Assembly (NCBI GenBank): GCA_964556545.1
Contig: CAZKWE010000062.1
Location: 1-48,341, forward strand
DNA from: JALSKU01 sp964556545
Lineage (GTDB): Bacteria; Campylobacterota; Campylobacteria; Campylobacterales; JALSKU01
Length of the DNA stretch: 48,341 nt
Reading direction: 5' to 3'
Shown: piece by piece, positions 25,498 to 34,383 of the stretch
Layout: each line of letters begins with the position of its first letter
How positions within the stretch are numbered: position 1 is the stretch's first letter
The notes under the pieces: generated by a model
What the model saw: the letters and a program-made list of their open reading frames with translations, nothing else
Told to the model about the DNA's origin: nothing
The model's database searches: none
Translations under genes and position numbers: made by a program

Positions 25498-28128
25498 TTA
25501 ACTTTCAGCCAAAGCACCCTTTTTTGGACCGCTCTTTCCACAACAGTTTTTATATTTTTTACCACTTCCGCAAGGACAAGGAGCATTTCTTGGTATCTTC
25601 TTAGGAGCAGTAAAAGGTTTTTTCTCTTCAGGCTCAAGACTGCTCTCATGCAAAAGCTCCATATCATTGCTTGAGAGTTGCATTTCATTTAAAATTTGTT
25701 GCATTCTCTCTCTTTCTCTCTCCTCTTCTTCATCTTTTAACTGTACCAAATGAAGTGTTTTTAAACTTTCATATTTTATTCTGTCAACAAGTTCGAGAAA
25801 CATATTGTAACTCTCTTTTTTATACTCTACAAGCGGATCTTTTTGATTGTAGCCTCTAAGGCCTATTCCTGTTTTTAGTATATCCATTTGATACAAATGC
25901 TCTCTCCATGCATTATCAAGAATTTGAAGATATAAAATTCTCTCAATTTCCCCTTTTTGTTCTTTGTCGACTATACTCATCTTCTTTTCATATTTTTCTT
26001 TTAAAAAATTTACCACTTTCTCTTTTAAAGCTTCATAATCAAGTCCTTCAAGTTCTTTTATATTGATATCTTCCATAATTTCATCTTTTAAAATTGCACT
26101 AAATTTCTTAAGGTCAAAATCCTCTTTTACACCTCCCTCAAAAATCTCTGCTTTATATAAAAGTGACTCTACAAACTCTTCTCTTATTTCATCAAGCTTT
26201 TGGCTCAAATCATAATTTGGCTCCAAAAGGTTATTTCTAAAATTATATATGGTTTTTCTCTGCTCATTTGCCACATCATCATATTCCAACAAATGCTTTC
26301 TTGATTCAAAATGCAAACTCTCTACTTTCTTCTGGGCATTTTCAACAGCTCTTGTGACCATCTTTGACTCTATATGCTCACCCTCTTGTATGCCCAATCT
26401 CTCCATAATTGTTTTTATCTTATCGCTTCCAAAAATTCTTAAAAGATTATCTTCCAAACTAAGATAAAACTGACTTGCTCCGGGGTCCCCCTGTCTTCCG
26501 CTTCTTCCTCTTAATTGATTGTCTATTCTTCTGCTTTCATGCCTTTCTGTTCCAAGTATAAAAAGACCTCCCAACTTTCTTACTTCATCATCGATTTTTA
26601 TATCAACTCCACGCCCGGCCATATTTGTAGCAATTGTTACCATACCTTTTTTGCCGGCATCTTTTATTATCTGTGCCTCTTTTTCATGCTGTTTGGCATT
26701 TAGAACAGAGTGTGGAATTTTAGCTTCTTTCAAATGGTGATGAAGTATTTCACTTTTTTCTATAGATGCAGTTCCTACAAGCACGGGCTGACCTTTTTTA
26801 TGAAGCTTTTTTATAGTTTCGACGGCAGCTTGAAATTTTTCTTTTTCGGTTTTATAGATAAGATCATTCATATCTTTTCTGATTACAGGCACATTGGTAG
26901 GAATTGAAATAACATCAAGATTATAAATCTGAGCAAATTCGCTTGCTTCAGTTTGTGCGGTTCCTGTCATTCCGGCAAGTTTTTCATACATTCTAAAATA
27001 GTTTTGAAAAGTTATATCAGCCAATGTTTGAGACTCTTCTTGTATAGTAACTCCCTCTTTTGCCTCAAGAGCTTGATGCAATCCCTCGCTAAATCTTCTA
27101 CCTTCACTCAATCTTCCTGTAAATTCATCAACTATAACAATTTCTCCGTCTTTAACCACATAATCAACATCTTTTTCAAAAAGATAGTGGGCTTTTAAAG
27201 CTTGGTCTAAGTGGTGTGAAAGAATGGCATTTTCAAGACTGTAAAGATTGTCAACACCAAAAAGTTCTTCAGCCTTTTTTATACCTTTTTCAGTCAAAGT
27301 AATAGTTCTGTTTTTTTCATCTGCTATAAAATCACCACTCTCAGGCTTTATTTCACCGTTTTGATCTTTTTCTGTAGCTCTTGTCATTTTCTTAGAAACT
27401 TCATTTGCTATCTTATAGTTATCAAGAGTTTTATTGGTTGGTCCGCTTATGATAAGAGGAGTTCTGGCTTCATCAATCAAAATCGAATCAACCTCATCCA
27501 CTATGGCAAAATAGTGATCTCTTTGGACTTTCTCATCTAAAGAATATTTCATATTGTCCCTGAGATAATCAAAGCCGAACTCATTATTGGTACCATAGGT
27601 TACATCAGCATCATACTGCTCTTTTCTTTTTGCATCATCTTCCAATTCTGAAGTTAAAGAGCCTACTTTAAGCCCTAAAAAATTATAAATTGGCCCCATA
27701 TCATTTGCATCTCTCTTTGCAAGATAGTCATTAACCGTAACTATATGGATGCCTTTTCCCGTCATTGCATTTAACACTACAGGCAAAGTAGCAACAAGAG
27801 TTTTACCTTCACCCGTTTTCATTTCGGCAATCTTACCGTCATTCAGAACAAAACCACCTATCATTTGAACATCAAAATGTCTTAAGCCTATAGTTCTTTT
27901 TGAAACTTCTCTGGTTAAAGCAAATGAATCATATATCACATCTTCAAGAGTTTTTTTACCCTCTTGTATATCTTTTTTCATCTCGTTGTAACTATTTTTT
28001 AGCTCATCATCACTCATTTTTTCATATTTTTTTTCTAATGAATTAACCTGTTTTACCCTTTGGGCATACTTTTTTACTTCTCTGTCATTTTTTGTACCAA
28101 ATACTTTCTTAAATAGTCCGGTAACCAT
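25498..28128 (-). CDS. secA: Preprotein translocase ATPase SecA
   Basis: An 876-aa motor that pushes secretory proteins through SecYEG. Walker A GEGKT is at 106-110 within AEMKTGEGKTLVATLP. The DEAD-like motif VDEVDSILIDEART follows, with GTNNEFGFDYLRDN, the helicase-2 motif TNMAGRGVDI, and QLRGRSGRQGDPG. The C-terminal zinc/SecB-binding tail CPCGSGKKYKNCCG is intact (C851, C853, C862, C863). The ATG at 28128 is used. lolC follows after 20 nt, so the two are likely co-transcribed. Confidence 0.98.
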   Translation of the reverse strand: MVTGLFKKVFGTKNDREVKKYAQRVKQVNSLEKKYEKMSDDELKNSYNEMKKDIQEGKKTLEDVIYDSFALTREVSKRTIGLRHFDVQMIGGFVLNDGKIAEMKTGEGKTLVATLPVVLNAMTGKGIHIVTVNDYLAKRDANDMGPIYNFLGLKVGSLTSELEDDAKRKEQYDADVTYGTNNEFGFDYLRDNMKYSLDEKVQRDHYFAIVDEVDSILIDEARTPLIISGPTNKTLDNYKIANEVSKKMTRATEKDQNGEIKPESGDFIADEKNRTITLTEKGIKKAEELFGVDNLYSLENAILSHHLDQALKAHYLFEKDVDYVVKDGEIVIVDEFTGRLSEGRRFSEGLHQALEAKEGVTIQEESQTLADITFQNYFRMYEKLAGMTGTAQTEASEFAQIYNLDVISIPTNVPVIRKDMNDLIYKTEKEKFQAAVETIKKLHKKGQPVLVGTASIEKSEILHHHLKEAKIPHSVLNAKQHEKEAQIIKDAGKKGMVTIATNMAGRGVDIKIDDEVRKLGGLFILGTERHESRRIDNQLRGRSGRQGDPGASQFYLSLEDNLLRIFGSDKIKTIMERLGIQEGEHIESKMVTRAVENAQKKVESLHFESRKHLLEYDDVANEQRKTIYNFRNNLLEPNYDLSQKLDEIREEFVESLLYKAEIFEGGVKEDFDLKKFSAILKDEIMEDINIKELEGLDYEALKEKVVNFLKEKYEKKMSIVDKEQKGEIERILYLQILDNAWREHLYQMDILKTGIGLRGYNQKDPLVEYKKESYNMFLELVDRIKYESLKTLHLVQLKDEEEERERERMQQILNEMQLSSNDMELLHESSLEPEEKKPFTAPKKIPRNAPCPCGSGKKYKNCCGKSGPKKGALAES

Positions 28129-28236
28129 AGTTTTTAAACCTTTATTGTAGAATTGGTTTGAATTTTATCATAATTTTAATATTTATTTGATAAATTGGAT
28201 AGGTTATATTTATTTTTTTTGCGAGAAGGGAAAAAT

Positions 28237-28749
28237 TTGAAACTTTTTTTTACTCTTTTTATTACGGGTTTTCTCTTTTTGTATGCTTCTTTTGACATAC
28301 AATCCATAAAAGCCGATTTTGTACAAACCATAACAAATGAACAAAACAGTACTATAAAGTATAGTGGCAAATTTTATGCCAGAAATGACAATAAAGCTCT
28401 TTGGATATACCAAAAGCCTATACGAAAAAAACTTTACTTTTTAAACGGGCAAGTTGTTATCATTGAACCCGAACTTGAACAAGCTATATTTTCAAAAGCT
28501 AAAAAACTGCCGAAAATTCTTGATATATTAAAAACTGCCGAAAAAAAAGGCAATAAACTTATAGCAAAATGTTGTGATACTTTTTATACCATAATTATAA
28601 AAAACCATAAAATTATGTCTGTTTCATACAAAGACAAAATAGGCAATAATGTAAAAATTATTTTTTCAAATGAAGATACGAATCTTATAATAGATGATGA
28701 AATTTTCAGATACAATATACCAAAAGATTATGATATTTTAAACAATTGA
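28237..28749 (+). CDS. lolA: LolA-like outer-membrane lipoprotein carrier protein
   Basis: Periplasmic chaperone taking lipoproteins from the LolC-type transporter to the outer membrane. I place the start at TTG 28237, because GAGAAGGG lies 6 nt upstream and it yields a standard signal peptide (MKLFFTLFITGFLFLYAS). An upstream in-frame TTG at 28195 would add 14 residues before the signal. The mature protein (SIKADFVQTITNE, then IKYSGKFYARNDNKALWIY and PIRKKLYFLNGQ) has the LolA half-barrel pattern. Total length is 170 aa, short like Helicobacter LolA. Divergent from secA; next gene 12 nt on. Confidence 0.88.
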   Translation: MKLFFTLFITGFLFLYASFDIQSIKADFVQTITNEQNSTIKYSGKFYARNDNKALWIYQKPIRKKLYFLNGQVVIIEPELEQAIFSKAKKLPKILDILKTAEKKGNKLIAKCCDTFYTIIIKNHKIMSVSYKDKIGNNVKIIFSNEDTNLIIDDEIFRYNIPKDYDILNN

Positions 28750-28761
28750 TTTTAAGGATAA

Positions 28762-30000
28762 ATGATGTCTGTAGAAAAAACTATAGTTATCGGTGCCGGA
28801 ATAGTAGGGCTTAGTTGTGCATATATGCTTATGAAAAAAGGACATGAAGTAACAGTTATAGACAAAGGTGATATTACGGACAATACCTCTTTTGGAAATG
28901 CAGGACTTGTTTCACCGTTTGAAGAACCTCCTCTTTCAAGACCCGGTATCATTGCCAATACATTGAAACTTATGCTAAAAAATCAAAGTCCTCTGCTTAT
29001 AAATGGAATTTCTCCAAAAATACTCAAATGGCTTTGGCTGTTTGCCAAAAATGCAAATGAGCAGAGATTGAAAAGAACCTTAATCTTGTTTGAAAAATAT
29101 GGTGAAATATCCATGTCTTACTATAAAGAGATGACAAAAGAGTTTGAATTTGATTTTCATCATACCGGTGTAGCTATGATTTATACGGATATGAAAGCTT
29201 TTGAAAATGATGCATTAGAATGTACAAACAATCCTTACAAAGAGGTCTGGGATAATACAAAAACAAAGCAAATGGCACCTTGTGTAAATGAAAAAGTCGT
29301 AGGATCTATATTTTTAAACAGAAATGCCCATTTAAATCCGGCAACGCTTATGAAAAACCTGACAACTTATCTCAAAGAAAAAGGTGTAAAATTTATCTTA
29401 AATACACAAATAATAAATTTTGAATTTGATAATAAAAAAGCTAAAAAAGCATTAAGCAAAGACAATGCTTATGATGCGGATAATTTTATCATTTCAACAG
29501 GAAGCGATATATCACTTTCGAGAAAAACCGGAATTGATTTGATGCTTACTCCCGCAAAAGGATACAGTATAACTTTTAAGATGAATGAAAAATTAAAACC
29601 AAAAACGGCACTCTTGTTTAAAGATCAATTTATCGGTTTTATCCCAAGGAGTGATAGTGTCAGGATTACAAGCAAACTTGAACTTGGCAACCATGACTAC
29701 AACTATAAAATGAGTAGATTTGAAAGCATTATAAATACCTTGAAACCTTTTGTAGAAGAGTTTGAGATAAAAGACCCCGAGTATTGGACAGGCTTTAGAC
29801 CTCTTACACCAAACGATATACCTCTTTTCGGAAGAGATGAAAGATATAACAATATCTTGCATGCAAACGGTTTAGGATGGCTTGGCATCACATTCGCTCC
29901 TGCTATCGGGGATTTGGTAAGCGAACTGATAGATAAAAAAATAGAAAACAAAAAAAGTGATGATGTACTTCTTTTTTCAGGATTTTATCAAGGGTGTTGA
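28762..30000 (+). CDS. FAD-dependent D-amino-acid dehydrogenase-like protein (DadA family)
   Basis: A 412-aa flavoprotein of the DAO/DadA superfamily. The dinucleotide motif VIGAGIVGLSCAYMLMKKGHEV is at the N-terminus (GAGIVG about 11-16). A membrane-proximal helical insert includes LKWLWLFAKNANEQR, and the C-terminal FAD block is WTGFRPLTPNDIPLFGR followed by NGLGWLGITFAPAIGDLVSELI. DadA-type enzymes oxidise D-amino acids and feed electrons to quinones; the true substrate cannot be read from the sequence. Two ATGs (28762, 28765) are possible, and AAGGAT suits the second slightly better. It follows lolA after 12 nt, so it may be co-transcribed. Its terminator overlaps its stop. Confidence 0.82.
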   Translation: MMSVEKTIVIGAGIVGLSCAYMLMKKGHEVTVIDKGDITDNTSFGNAGLVSPFEEPPLSRPGIIANTLKLMLKNQSPLLINGISPKILKWLWLFAKNANEQRLKRTLILFEKYGEISMSYYKEMTKEFEFDFHHTGVAMIYTDMKAFENDALECTNNPYKEVWDNTKTKQMAPCVNEKVVGSIFLNRNAHLNPATLMKNLTTYLKEKGVKFILNTQIINFEFDNKKAKKALSKDNAYDADNFIISTGSDISLSRKTGIDLMLTPAKGYSITFKMNEKLKPKTALLFKDQFIGFIPRSDSVRITSKLELGNHDYNYKMSRFESIINTLKPFVEEFEIKDPEYWTGFRPLTPNDIPLFGRDERYNNILHANGLGWLGITFAPAIGDLVSELIDKKIENKKSDDVLLFSGFYQGC

Positions 30001-30383
30001 GTACAACACCCCTCCTTTTTCAAAGCTTTGATTATTTCATTGACCGAGGGTTTGTCAACCAACTCAAAATTGGTAATATACACTTCATCTATATCAACAC
30101 TGTGTTTTTTTGCACTATACTCTTTTAAAAGTTTTTTTAAATTCTCTTTGCCCTGTGAAGTAGCAAGACTTTCTATATAAAAACTACCTATTACGACATT
30201 TAGGGCATCTATAATTTTATAACTTTCATCTTCTACATATCTGCCTTCAACTATCAGACTTATATCTATTTTTTTCAACTCTTTCGAGCTTGAAGAAAAT
30301 ATATCTGTCGTAAAATGATCTATATGCAAAGTTTGAGCTTGCAAAGATAATGTAATAATAAATAAAAATAACAGCTTTTTCAT
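29988..30383 (-). CDS. FliL-like secreted protein
   Basis: A 131-aa protein with an N-terminal signal peptide or anchor (MKKLLFLFIITLSLQAQ). The C-terminal half resembles the FliL fold (IIDALNVVIGSFYIESLATSQG, then LKKLL and VDIDEVYITNFELV). The start is ATG 30383, which has a strong GGAGG upstream; the open frame extends further but lacks a ribosome site. FliL proteins associate with the flagellar stator, but this copy is away from flagellar genes and shorter than the main FliL, so a flagellar role is uncertain. The tail ends in GCCTQHP, encoded by the terminator of the convergent dadA-like gene. Confidence 0.6.
   Translation of the reverse strand: MKKLLFLFIITLSLQAQTLHIDHFTTDIFSSSSKELKKIDISLIVEGRYVEDESYKIIDALNVVIGSFYIESLATSQGKENLKKLLKEYSAKKHSVDIDEVYITNFELVDKPSVNEIIKALKKEGCCTQHP
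29992..30020 (+). terminator. Terminator of the dadA-like gene
   Basis: GGGTGTTG (29992-29999), loop AGTA, CAACACCC (30004-30011), then CTCC and TTTTT. A good intrinsic terminator on the plus strand. It contains the dadA-like stop codon and lies inside the last codons of the convergent FliL-like gene. Confidence 0.75.
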
Positions 30384-30504
30384 ACCCGATCCTCCAATCA
30401 ACTCTTTTACAGCAAGCAAAAACAGTACCACAATATATACTTGTTTCATTGCGTAACAAACTGAAACTATTTTTCAACATTATAGCAGTTTTTACAAGTT
30501 ATAT

Positions 30505-30527
30505 TAATGTTTAGTGTTGTAACATTA
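30505..30527. promoter_or_regulatory. Candidate operator upstream of the lyase/CoA-transferase/TRAP genes
   Basis: An inverted repeat TAATGTT-N9-AACATTA in the 185-nt divergent gap 30384-30568. A TAAAAT (30547-30552) lies downstream and could be the -10 of the lyase gene, which would put the palindrome over the -35 region. Size and symmetry fit a dimeric regulator. No regulator gene is adjacent, so the binder is unknown. Confidence 0.4.
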
Positions 30528-30568
30528 GTAATGAATATGCCTTTAATAAAATTTATCGGGATAAAAAT

Positions 30569-31492
30569 ATGAATCTTCCAAAAAAAGTTACCATAGTTGA
30601 AGTAGGACCAAGAGATGGATTTCAAAGTATCAAAGAGTGGATACCGACTGATTTGAAATTATATATTATAGAAAAACTCATAGAAGCTAATTTTCAAAAG
30701 ATTGAAATTACCTCTTTTGTTAGTCCGAAAGCTATAGCTCAAATGAAAGATGCAAAAGAGATAGTCTCATTTTTACTAAAAAAATATAAAGATAAACAAG
30801 AAATATTTCATGCTCTTGTACCTAATCTTTACGGAGCAAAAGCTGCTTATGAGGCAGGTTTAAAAGAGATAACTTATGTTATCTCCGCAAGTGTTTCTCA
30901 CAACAGAGCAAATGTAAGACGCTCAAGAGAAGAGTCTTTTAAAGAGTTAAAAGAGATAAAGACAATTTTCCCGAAACTTAAGGTCAAATTTGCAATAGCT
31001 ACGGTATTCGGATGCCCATATGAAGGCGACATAAAGATAGAAGAAGTAAAATGGATGATACAAAATGCTCTTGATATAGGAGTGGATGAATTTTGTCTTG
31101 CCGATACCATAGGGGTAGCCAATCCTCTACAAATAGAAAATGTTTTAAGTGAACTCGGTACAACTTTTAAAGATATAAATTTTTCACTTCATCTGCATGA
31201 TACAAGAGGAATGGGACTTGCAAATGTTTTGGCTGCACTAAACCAGGGAATAACACAATTTGAATCAGCCGTAGGTGGTCTTGGAGGATGCCCTTTTGCT
31301 CCCGGAGCCGCCGGTAATATAGCAAGTGAAGATTTGATAAATATGCTTGAAAAAATGCAAATACAAACAAATATAAAACTTGATACTTTACTTTCAATCA
31401 TTCCGATTGTAAAAGAAAAAATAAAACCGATACTGACAAGTCATTTGGCTTATGCCGATATGCAATGTAAAACAGGAGAAAAAAATGGGTAA
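30569..31492 (+). CDS. HMG-CoA lyase-like acyl-CoA lyase
   Basis: A 307-aa TIM-barrel enzyme of the HMG-CoA lyase family, which cleaves 3-hydroxy-3-methylglutaryl-CoA to acetyl-CoA and acetoacetate. Catalytic features are present: VGPRDGFQ with R15 and D16, the metal ligands H208 and H210 in HLHDTRG, and C241 in the flexible loop GGLGGCPFAPGAAGN. The next gene, a CoA-transferase, starts within its last codons (8-nt overlap). Related lyases act on other 3-hydroxy-3-methyl acyl-CoAs, so the substrate is open. No acetoacetyl-CoA transferase or thiolase lies within the window. Confidence 0.88.
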   Translation: MNLPKKVTIVEVGPRDGFQSIKEWIPTDLKLYIIEKLIEANFQKIEITSFVSPKAIAQMKDAKEIVSFLLKKYKDKQEIFHALVPNLYGAKAAYEAGLKEITYVISASVSHNRANVRRSREESFKELKEIKTIFPKLKVKFAIATVFGCPYEGDIKIEEVKWMIQNALDIGVDEFCLADTIGVANPLQIENVLSELGTTFKDINFSLHLHDTRGMGLANVLAALNQGITQFESAVGGLGGCPFAPGAAGNIASEDLINMLEKMQIQTNIKLDTLLSIIPIVKEKIKPILTSHLAYADMQCKTGEKNG

Positions 31493-32684
31493 AAATGAAA
31501 TGCCTCTTGAAGGTGTAAAAGTTCTTGAACTCGGAAGTCTTATAGCCGGTCCTTTTGCGGGCAGAATTTTTGCAGAATTCGGAGCCGAAGTTATCAAAGT
31601 GGAACCTCCGAAACTTGGAGATCCTCTAAGAAAGTGGCGGCTGATGAAAGATGATACCTCATTGTGGTGGTATGTTCAATCAAGAAATAAAAAATGCATA
31701 ACTTTGAACTTAAAAGAGAAAGAGGGGCAGGATATCATAAAGAAATTAGCCAAAGAGGTTGATATTGTCATAGAAAATTTCAAACCCGGCACACTGGAGA
31801 AATGGGGTATTGGATATGAAGATTTAAAAACCGTAAATCCGAAAATCATAATGATAAGGATTTCAGGATACGGTCAAGACGGACCATATAGCAAAAAACC
31901 CGGTTTCGGAAGTATAGGTGAAGCAATAGGCGGCATAAGATATCTTACCGGATATCCTGATCTTCCTCCGGTTAGAACCGGTATAAGTATTGGGGATTCG
32001 ATTGCGGCTATTTATGCAGTTATGAGCGGAATGATGGCTCTTTATCATAGAGATACAAAAGGTACCCAAGGACAATATATCGATGTAGCACTTTATGAAG
32101 CCATTTTTTCTCTAATGGAAAGCATGGTTCCCGAATATGATCAGTTTGGTTTTATAAGAGAAAGAAGCGGCAATACTCTCCCGGGTATCGCACCATCAAA
32201 CATATATCGCTGCAAAGATGGCAAATACATAGCCATAGGAGCAAACGGGGACAGTATATTTAAAAGATTGACTCAAGCTATGCAAAGAGAAGACCTTGAC
32301 AATGAAGAATTTGCACACAATGACGGAAGAGCAAAAAAAATGGAATATCTTGATGAGCAGATAGAAGCATGGACAAAAACAATGCCGATGAAAGATATAT
32401 TAAAAATTCTTGACAAATATAATATACCTTCGGGTCCGATTTATAATATAGAAGATATCTTTAACGATATACACTACAAAGCAAGAGATATGATAAAAGA
32501 TATAGAAGTAAAAAATTTCGGAAAATTAAAAATGCCGGGTATCATTCCAAAATTTAGCAAAACCCCGGGAAAGATAAAATGGGCAGGAGCAAAGCTTGGA
32601 CAACACAATAAAGAGATTTACAAAGAAAAACTCGGACTAAATGAAGAAGAGTTGAAAAAATTGACAGAAAAAGGAATTATATAG
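31485..32684 (+). CDS. CaiB/BaiF family (class III) CoA-transferase
   Basis: A 399-aa class III CoA-transferase that moves CoA between carboxylic acids through an aspartyl-CoA mixed anhydride. It opens LEGVKVLELGSLIAGPFAGR, followed by FGAEVIKVEPP and WYVQSRNKKCITLNLK. The catalytic aspartate is D171 in ISIGDSIAA. The ATG at 31485 has AGGAG upstream and overlaps the lyase stop; an upstream in-frame start at 31452 lacks support. By context it probably activates the imported acid to the CoA ester that the lyase then cleaves. Formyl-CoA or carnitine transferase activities are less likely here. Confidence 0.87.
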   Translation: MGKNEMPLEGVKVLELGSLIAGPFAGRIFAEFGAEVIKVEPPKLGDPLRKWRLMKDDTSLWWYVQSRNKKCITLNLKEKEGQDIIKKLAKEVDIVIENFKPGTLEKWGIGYEDLKTVNPKIIMIRISGYGQDGPYSKKPGFGSIGEAIGGIRYLTGYPDLPPVRTGISIGDSIAAIYAVMSGMMALYHRDTKGTQGQYIDVALYEAIFSLMESMVPEYDQFGFIRERSGNTLPGIAPSNIYRCKDGKYIAIGANGDSIFKRLTQAMQREDLDNEEFAHNDGRAKKMEYLDEQIEAWTKTMPMKDILKILDKYNIPSGPIYNIEDIFNDIHYKARDMIKDIEVKNFGKLKMPGIIPKFSKTPGKIKWAGAKLGQHNKEIYKEKLGLNEEELKKLTEKGII

Positions 32685-32810
32685 AACTATTTTGTTACTT
32701 TTTTCCACATAATTATGAATTTATCTTGTAAAAATTAAAAATGTATTATAAATTTTGTATTTTATATAGTATCATAGTATTTACAAAATCAAACAGTAAG
32801 GATATATAAA

Positions 32811-33812
32811 ATGAAGTTAAAAAATATTGCTTTAAGCATTCTTTTGGCATCAGGTTTAAGTTTGGCTTTACATGCCGCAACAACTATAAGAGTAACTCTG
32901 CAGTTACCCATAACTCACTCTTTGGGACAAAACTGGCTTGAGTTTAAAAAAATTGTTGAGAAAAAATCAAACGGTGATTTAAAAGTTATTATCTTCCCAT
33001 CTGCCCAACTCTATAAAGACAAACAAGTTCCGGGTGCCGTAGGAAATGGTGCTATAGAGGCAGGTTCCGCATTTCTCGGTAGATTTACAGGTTCGGTTCC
33101 TGCAGTTGACATAGTAAGTCTTCCGTTTTTCTTTAAAAATGATAAACTCTTAAGTGCGGTTGTTTCAAACGGTTCAAAAACAAGATCAATTCTTGATAAA
33201 GCCATTTTAAAAGAAACCGGAGATAAAATTCTTTGGTGGCAGGCATTTGGACATAATGTTTATCTAACAAACGGTAATCCTATAAGACTGCCAAGTGATT
33301 TAAAAGATAAAAAAGTAAGAACTTACGGCAAGATACTCAGTTGGACAGTTGAAGCTCTTGGAGGAGTTCCTGTTATCATGTCCGGTTCAAAACAGTTTCT
33401 TGCATATCAGCAAGGTGCGGTTGATGTCGGCATGACAGGACTTTCAGCAGTAAAAAGTAGAAAATTGTATGAAGTTATGCACAATATGACTTTATCATTT
33501 GATAATGTTATAGAGTTTGTTGCCATTATGAACAATAAATTTTTTAACTCATTAAGTAAAAAAAATCAAAAAATTATAATGGACGCAGCAGCTATAGTGG
33601 AAAAACATTTAAGGCATCAAGTTTACTCAAGCGAAGATAAAATAGCAAAATATCTTGAATCCAAAATGAATGTTATCAGACTAACTCCTGCCCAAAGAGA
33701 ACAATGGGTTAAAGCTACAAAACCCGTAATACAAAGATACAGAAAATCAGTCGGACCTATGGCTGACAAAGTACTTGAAGCAGCAAAAGAAGATATGGCA
33801 AAGGTACAATAA
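32811..33812 (+). CDS. dctP: TRAP transporter solute-binding protein (DctP family)
   Basis: A 333-aa periplasmic binding protein that captures the solute for a sodium-driven TRAP transporter. The signal peptide covers residues 1-23 (cleavage near LHAATT). The DctP fold shows TLQLPITHSLGQNWLEFKKIVEKKS-type opening (HSLGQNW), IIFPSAQLYKD, and the carboxylate-binding arginine expected in KDKKVRTYGK. Its separate 126-nt upstream gap and downstream hairpin suggest higher expression than the membrane subunits. The ligand is inferred to be a carboxylate from the neighbouring CoA-transferase and lyase. Confidence 0.92.
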   Translation: MKLKNIALSILLASGLSLALHAATTIRVTLQLPITHSLGQNWLEFKKIVEKKSNGDLKVIIFPSAQLYKDKQVPGAVGNGAIEAGSAFLGRFTGSVPAVDIVSLPFFFKNDKLLSAVVSNGSKTRSILDKAILKETGDKILWWQAFGHNVYLTNGNPIRLPSDLKDKKVRTYGKILSWTVEALGGVPVIMSGSKQFLAYQQGAVDVGMTGLSAVKSRKLYEVMHNMTLSFDNVIEFVAIMNNKFFNSLSKKNQKIIMDAAAIVEKHLRHQVYSSEDKIAKYLESKMNVIRLTPAQREQWVKATKPVIQRYRKSVGPMADKVLEAAKEDMAKVQ

Positions 33813-33821
33813 TAAAAAAAA

Positions 33822-33845
33822 AGAGGAGATAATTTTATCTCCTCT
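33822..33845 (+). promoter_or_regulatory. dctP-dctQ intergenic hairpin
   Basis: AGAGGAGATAA, two-base loop, TTATCTCCTCT: an 11-bp perfect stem 9 nt after the dctP stop. On the plus strand an A-run precedes it and no T-run follows, so it looks less like a terminator than like a 3'-end stabiliser or processing signal that would favour binding-protein mRNA over the membrane subunits. Confidence 0.6.
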
Positions 33846-33867
33846 AAAACTCATAAAAAAGATAAAA

Positions 33868-34383
33868 ATGATAAAACTTATAGATAATATTTCAGAATTT
33901 TTTGGAAAACTTTCAGCTTGGCTTTTTTTCTTTATAGGACTTATAGTAACATATGAAGTGATAACAAGATACATTTTTAACTCTCCAACTATTTGGGTTG
34001 ACGAAGTATCTACCGTAACTCAGATATGGGCCGCTTATATAGGTATAGCATATGCCTTAAAACATAAAGATATGATTATTATAGATATAGCTTTTAAAAA
34101 CCATAATACAATCTCAAGAAAAATTGTTGAAACATTTTCTTTGGTTATAATTATCGCTTTTAGTGCGATTACTGTTAAATACGGTTTTGATATATGGCTT
34201 GATTCTACTCTAAAAGGTCATCACACCGATACTCTGCTCGGGCTTCCCAAGTGGTTTACGCAGGCTTCCATATGGATAGGATTTTCTATACTTTTTTTAC
34301 AGGGTATCGTAGAGATTGTAAAAGTATGGACTATCGGTATAGACCCGAATGAAGAATTAGAAATGATCAAAGAGAGTGTTTAG
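33868..34383 (+). CDS. dctQ: TRAP transporter small membrane subunit (DctQ family)
   Basis: A 171-aa protein with four transmembrane helices (about 15-35, 48-68, 85-105, 125-148), the DctQ layout. VITRYIFNSPTIWVDEVSTV is the family core. The start is put at ATG 33868, downstream of the intergenic hairpin. The open frame reaches back into dctP, but that part would be translated from the hairpin and lacks a ribosome site. The stop TAG abuts the dctM ATG with no gap, so the two are translationally coupled. Confidence 0.9.
   Translation: MIKLIDNISEFFGKLSAWLFFFIGLIVTYEVITRYIFNSPTIWVDEVSTVTQIWAAYIGIAYALKHKDMIIIDIAFKNHNTISRKIVETFSLVIIIAFSAITVKYGFDIWLDSTLKGHHTDTLLGLPKWFTQASIWIGFSILFLQGIVEIVKVWTIGIDPNEELEMIKESV

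Noticed and set aside
30505..30527. Integration or attachment site near the lyase gene
   Set aside because: No integrase, no second copy and no tRNA nearby; an operator is simpler.
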